Positions 7,405 to 9,680 of a DNA stretch of 9,680 nucleotides are shown here, one piece after another. Within the stretch, counting starts at the first letter, position 1. Every line of letters starts with the position of its first letter. This DNA is from Planctomycetota bacterium. Lineage in GTDB: Bacteria > Planctomycetota > Phycisphaerae > Sedimentisphaerales > SG8-4. A program made the translations under genes and the position numbers. The notes under the pieces were generated by a model. It was not told the origin of the DNA, ran no database searches, and saw only the letters and a list, made by a program, of their open reading frames with translations. The stretch lies in assembly GCA_030607345.1 (NCBI GenBank), contig JAUWKC010000030.1, forward strand, positions 1 through 9,680. The letters run 5' to 3'.

Positions 7405-7433
7405 TTGACAAGTGATAAGCGAAAGCTGATAAT
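7405..7433 (+). promoter_or_regulatory. Strong promoter for ktrB, predicted leaderless start
   Basis: TTGACA (7405-7410, perfect -35) and GATAAT (7428-7433, 5 of 6) are separated by the ideal 17 nt. It begins 7 nt after the recG stop. Only 6 nt lie between the -10 and the ATG at 7440, so the expected start of transcription falls on or next to the A of the start codon. No Shine-Dalgarno site is present in the 42-nt gap. Confidence 0.7.
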
Positions 7434-7439
7434 CGATTT

Positions 7440-9236
7440 ATGCAGATAGGTTATAAAAATAAGGCTTTGGAGAAGACCCTAGTGGTCGTTAAGGCTGTCA
7501 CCTCAGCTATGGTGGTGGCCTCTTTTGTTATACTCTTTGGCTTTGACAAACCGCTGCTGCCGCTGCAGGTTTTGTACACGATTCAGATTAGTCTGCTGTT
7601 TGTTTTCATTGCCGGTAAGACAGTACGTTCGTTAAACGCCGAATCGATAAAGGAATTCCTGTACGCCAACTGGTTCGAGATACCGCTTTTGATTGGCCTT
7701 GTGTTCGCGGTGCTGGGGGGCGGGAGGTGGTTCAAAAGGTTTGAACCTGGGACGGTCAGGCATTTTGCAGTGGGTATTTACCTCGTTGTCGAGGTAGTTA
7801 TCAAGATTTGTATGACCAGCGTCAACATGGCCGCTTCGGGCAAAAACCCGACCCGCACCCTTATAGCAAGCTTTGTGGTTCTGATAATATCGGGGACGGG
7901 TCTGCTGATGCTGCCGAGGTCTTCGGCGGCGGACGGTCTTGGGTTTGTTGATTCTCTGTTTACGGCCACCAGCGCAACTTGTGTCACAGGCCTGATTGTA
8001 AAGGATACGGGCGCCGATTTTAGCCTTATGGGTCAGATAGTGATACTGTCGCTGATTCAGCTCGGCGGACTCGGCATAATTGTATTTGGTGCGGTTTTTG
8101 CCCTGCTGCTTGGACAGGCGCTGAGCCTGCGCGAATCGGTAGCGATGCAGGATTTGCTCAGCGCCCGCACGCTTGGTCGAATAGGCAATATGATAGGTTT
8201 CATATTTGTAGGTACTATACTCATCGAAGCCGTTGGTGCGGTGGCCACCTTTAGTATGTGGGGTGAAGTCCCCGGCCGGATTGATAACATTCAGCAGCAG
8301 TGGTTCTGTAGTATCTTTCATTCCATAAGCGCTTTTTGCAACGCGGGCTTTAGCTTGTTTAGCGACAATTTCATCGGGTACAACCGAAGCTGGCGTATTT
8401 ACGCGGTAATTTGTCCGTTGATTGTGCTGGGCGGTTTGGGCTTTGGCGTGCTGTACGACCTGAGCAATATTGCCGCTGACAGGGTAAAGCTTTTTTTCAA
8501 AAAACACCTCCAGGAACGTTACAGGCTTACGATAGAAGTACCGACGCGTAAAAGAATGCAACTGCAGAGCAAGATAGTGCTCAGCGTAAGCGCTTTTCTG
8601 ATAGTCTTCGGTACGCTGGCGATACTTCTCTTTGAGCACTATACCGGCCCCGGTGGTTCTGAAGGCCATCAGAATCCGGGGGTCTTGGACGCCCTTTTTC
8701 AGTCGATAACGGCGCGCACGGCAGGCTTCAATACCGTGGATACATCGGCCTTGACGGCTTCAAGCAGATTTGTCCTGGTTTTGCTGATGTTTGTCGGGGG
8801 CTCGCCCGGTTCGACTGCAGGCGGAATCAAGACGGTAACACTGGCTGTTATTATAATAACGGTTATTGCGGCCCTGCGAAAACGGGAAGAAGTCGAAATG
8901 TTTAAGCGTTCGGTCAGGATTGTCGTCGTTGGAAGGGCAATTACCGTTACCCTGCTTTTCGTCATGGTGCTGTTTGCCGCAACACTCGCGCTGAGTATCA
9001 CGGAAAGGGAAAGCGGTTTTTCTATGTCGCAGACGATGTTCGAGGCGGCCTCGGCCCTGGGCACTGTCGGGCTGACGACTGGCATAACAGCTTCTTTGAC
9101 AACCGGCGGCAAATTGATTATTATTGTTGTAATGCTAATCGGAAGACTCGGTCCTTTAACGTTGCTGGCGGCACTCACTTTCAACCTGAGACCGGCACGA
9201 TACAATTACCCGACTGAGGCGATAATTGTCGGCTAA
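7440..9236 (+). CDS. ktrB: KtrB/TrkH-type potassium uptake channel subunit
   Basis: This is the membrane subunit of a Trk/Ktr potassium uptake system. The 598 residues hold all four pore-loop repeats, with filter glycines in TCVTGL (Gly184), CNAGFS (Gly303), RTAGFN (Gly429) and GTVGLT (Gly544). The third-repeat intramembrane loop GGSPGSTAGGIKT is at 453-465 and the conserved pore arginine is probably Arg569 in GRLGPLT. The family core starts near residue 135 (NPTRTLIASF) and is about 460 residues, as usual. Before it lies an extension with about four hydrophobic segments (roughly 12-34, 39-58, 79-94, 107-128), which I recall in long TrkH-family proteins of Bacteroidetes. The regulator gene follows 79 nt downstream. 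I use ktrB because that partner looks KtrA-like; trkH would also be defensible. The start is the first ATG, directly after a strong promoter. Confidence 0.93.
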   Translation: MQIGYKNKALEKTLVVVKAVTSAMVVASFVILFGFDKPLLPLQVLYTIQISLLFVFIAGKTVRSLNAESIKEFLYANWFEIPLLIGLVFAVLGGGRWFKRFEPGTVRHFAVGIYLVVEVVIKICMTSVNMAASGKNPTRTLIASFVVLIISGTGLLMLPRSSAADGLGFVDSLFTATSATCVTGLIVKDTGADFSLMGQIVILSLIQLGGLGIIVFGAVFALLLGQALSLRESVAMQDLLSARTLGRIGNMIGFIFVGTILIEAVGAVATFSMWGEVPGRIDNIQQQWFCSIFHSISAFCNAGFSLFSDNFIGYNRSWRIYAVICPLIVLGGLGFGVLYDLSNIAADRVKLFFKKHLQERYRLTIEVPTRKRMQLQSKIVLSVSAFLIVFGTLAILLFEHYTGPGGSEGHQNPGVLDALFQSITARTAGFNTVDTSALTASSRFVLVLLMFVGGSPGSTAGGIKTVTLAVIIITVIAALRKREEVEMFKRSVRIVVVGRAITVTLLFVMVLFAATLALSITERESGFSMSQTMFEAASALGTVGLTTGITASLTTGGKLIIIVVMLIGRLGPLTLLAALTFNLRPARYNYPTEAIIVG

Positions 9237-9240
9237 GAAT

Positions 9241-9303
9241 GTAAAAATCAAAATTAAGGAATTCGTTGCCGCGAGGCGGTAACTCAACATTTTTGATTTT
9301 TAT
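9241..9303 (+). repeat. Nested inverted repeat between ktrB and ktrA
   Basis: Outer arms of 12 bp match perfectly: TAAAAATCAAAA (9242-9253) and TTTTGATTTTTA (9291-9302); a G-U pair could add one more. Inside lies a GC-rich stem, GTTGCCGC (9265-9272) and GCGGTAAC (9276-9283), with one G-U pair and a GAG loop. Together they fill most of the 79-nt gap. An A-tract, a GC stem and a T-tract in this order resemble a terminator or attenuator, but the T-tract starts about 6 nt after the stem, so termination would be weak. It could instead be an mRNA processing or stability element. Confidence 0.6.
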
Positions 9304-9315
9304 TACGGGGTTATT

Positions 9316-9680
9316 ATGAAAAGGTTTACGGTGATAGGATTGGGCAGGTTCGGCAAAAAACTCGCGATAGCTCTGGCGATGAGCGGTGCAGAAGTGATAG
9401 CTATCGATAAGGACAGAAACCAGATAGAATCGATTCGTGACCAGGTAAGCTGCGCCGTCAGGCTCGACAGCACGGACGAAGAGGCATTGAAGGCCCAGGG
9501 CATCGATAAGATTGATGTCGCAATCATCGGTATAGGGCAGGGTACCGGGCGCGGTTTCGAGTCGGCCATTCGGACGGTTGTCAATTTGAAACAAATGGGG
9601 GTAAAGCAGATTTATACCAGGGCGGAGGACCTGATTGCCGGCGAGGTCTTCTCCAAAGTGGGAGCCACGGACGTTATATA
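9316..9680 (+). CDS. ktrA: KtrA/TrkA-type potassium uptake regulator, partial (C-terminus beyond the right edge)
   Basis: This is the cytoplasmic RCK subunit that gates the channel encoded upstream in response to bound nucleotide. About 121 residues are present of an expected 215-225. The Rossmann fold is clear: VIGLGRFGKKLA with the glycine motif G8-x-G10-x-x-G13, and the end-of-strand acidic residue Asp31 in VIAIDKD, which favours NAD(H) or other ribose-containing nucleotides. RGFESAIRTVVNLKQMGV (79-96) corresponds to the FES stretch I associate with KtrA. The missing part should hold the C-terminal RCK domain. The ATG at 9316 is preceded by GGGG (9307-9310) at a 5-nt spacing, only a weak ribosome-binding site. 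The gene is probably co-transcribed with ktrB, subject to the hairpin between them. Confidence 0.9.
   Translation, partial: MKRFTVIGLGRFGKKLAIALAMSGAEVIAIDKDRNQIESIRDQVSCAVRLDSTDEEALKAQGIDKIDVAIIGIGQGTGRGFESAIRTVVNLKQMGVKQIYTRAEDLIAGEVFSKVGATDVI

Noticed and set aside
7398..7439. Possible c-di-AMP riboswitch upstream of ktrB
   Set aside because: The gap is only 42 nt and is occupied by a promoter, with no room for such an RNA.
7632..8669. A 345-codon open frame on the minus strand, antisense to ktrB
   Set aside because: It mirrors a clear channel gene, its product has no recognisable motif or domain, and no ribosome-binding site supports it.
1..9680. A new defence, mobile or biosynthetic system
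   Set aside because: Seven of the eight genes belong to known housekeeping families and the eighth is a lone lipoprotein; no cluster logic points to a new system.

Overview
The window is a stretch of bacterial chromosome that looks like ordinary housekeeping DNA. Eight protein genes lie in two divergent blocks around a regulatory gap near 4323-4533. I see no RNA gene, insertion sequence, phage gene, CRISPR array or origin. The organism cannot be fixed from the sequence. Base composition is moderate, the BioA is of the Bacillus kind, the potassium channel has an extended N-terminus of the kind also seen in Bacteroidetes, and several genes lack a Shine-Dalgarno site. My low-confidence guess is an uncultured Planctomycetota/Phycisphaerae-like bacterium.

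Left block, minus strand, read from 4322 down to 1: a lipoprotein of unknown function; bioA and bioD, which overlap by one base (TGATG) and catalyse consecutive steps of biotin synthesis; then nadB (L-aspartate oxidase, NAD synthesis), which runs off the left edge. Promoter-like hexamers precede the lipoprotein, bioA and nadB. The lipoprotein, bioD and nadB have clear Shine-Dalgarno sites; bioA has none.

Right block, plus strand, read from 4534 to 9680: pcm (protein-L-isoaspartate O-methyltransferase), recG (branch-migration helicase), then a potassium uptake pair: a KtrB/TrkH-type channel and the N-terminal part of its KtrA/TrkA-type NAD-binding regulator, cut by the right edge.

The notable signals are not new genes. 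(1) A perfect 28-bp palindrome centred on GAATTC lies inside recG (6685-6712), far longer than chance predicts for this window. (2) ktrB and bioA, and more weakly pcm, have -35/-10 hexamers whose -10 ends only 6-8 nt before the ATG, with no Shine-Dalgarno site. This predicts leaderless mRNAs. (3) A nested inverted repeat fills most of the 79-nt gap between the potassium channel gene and its regulator gene. (4) Two small palindromes sit in and just below the nadB promoter, like operators. I found no evidence of an undescribed multi-gene system.
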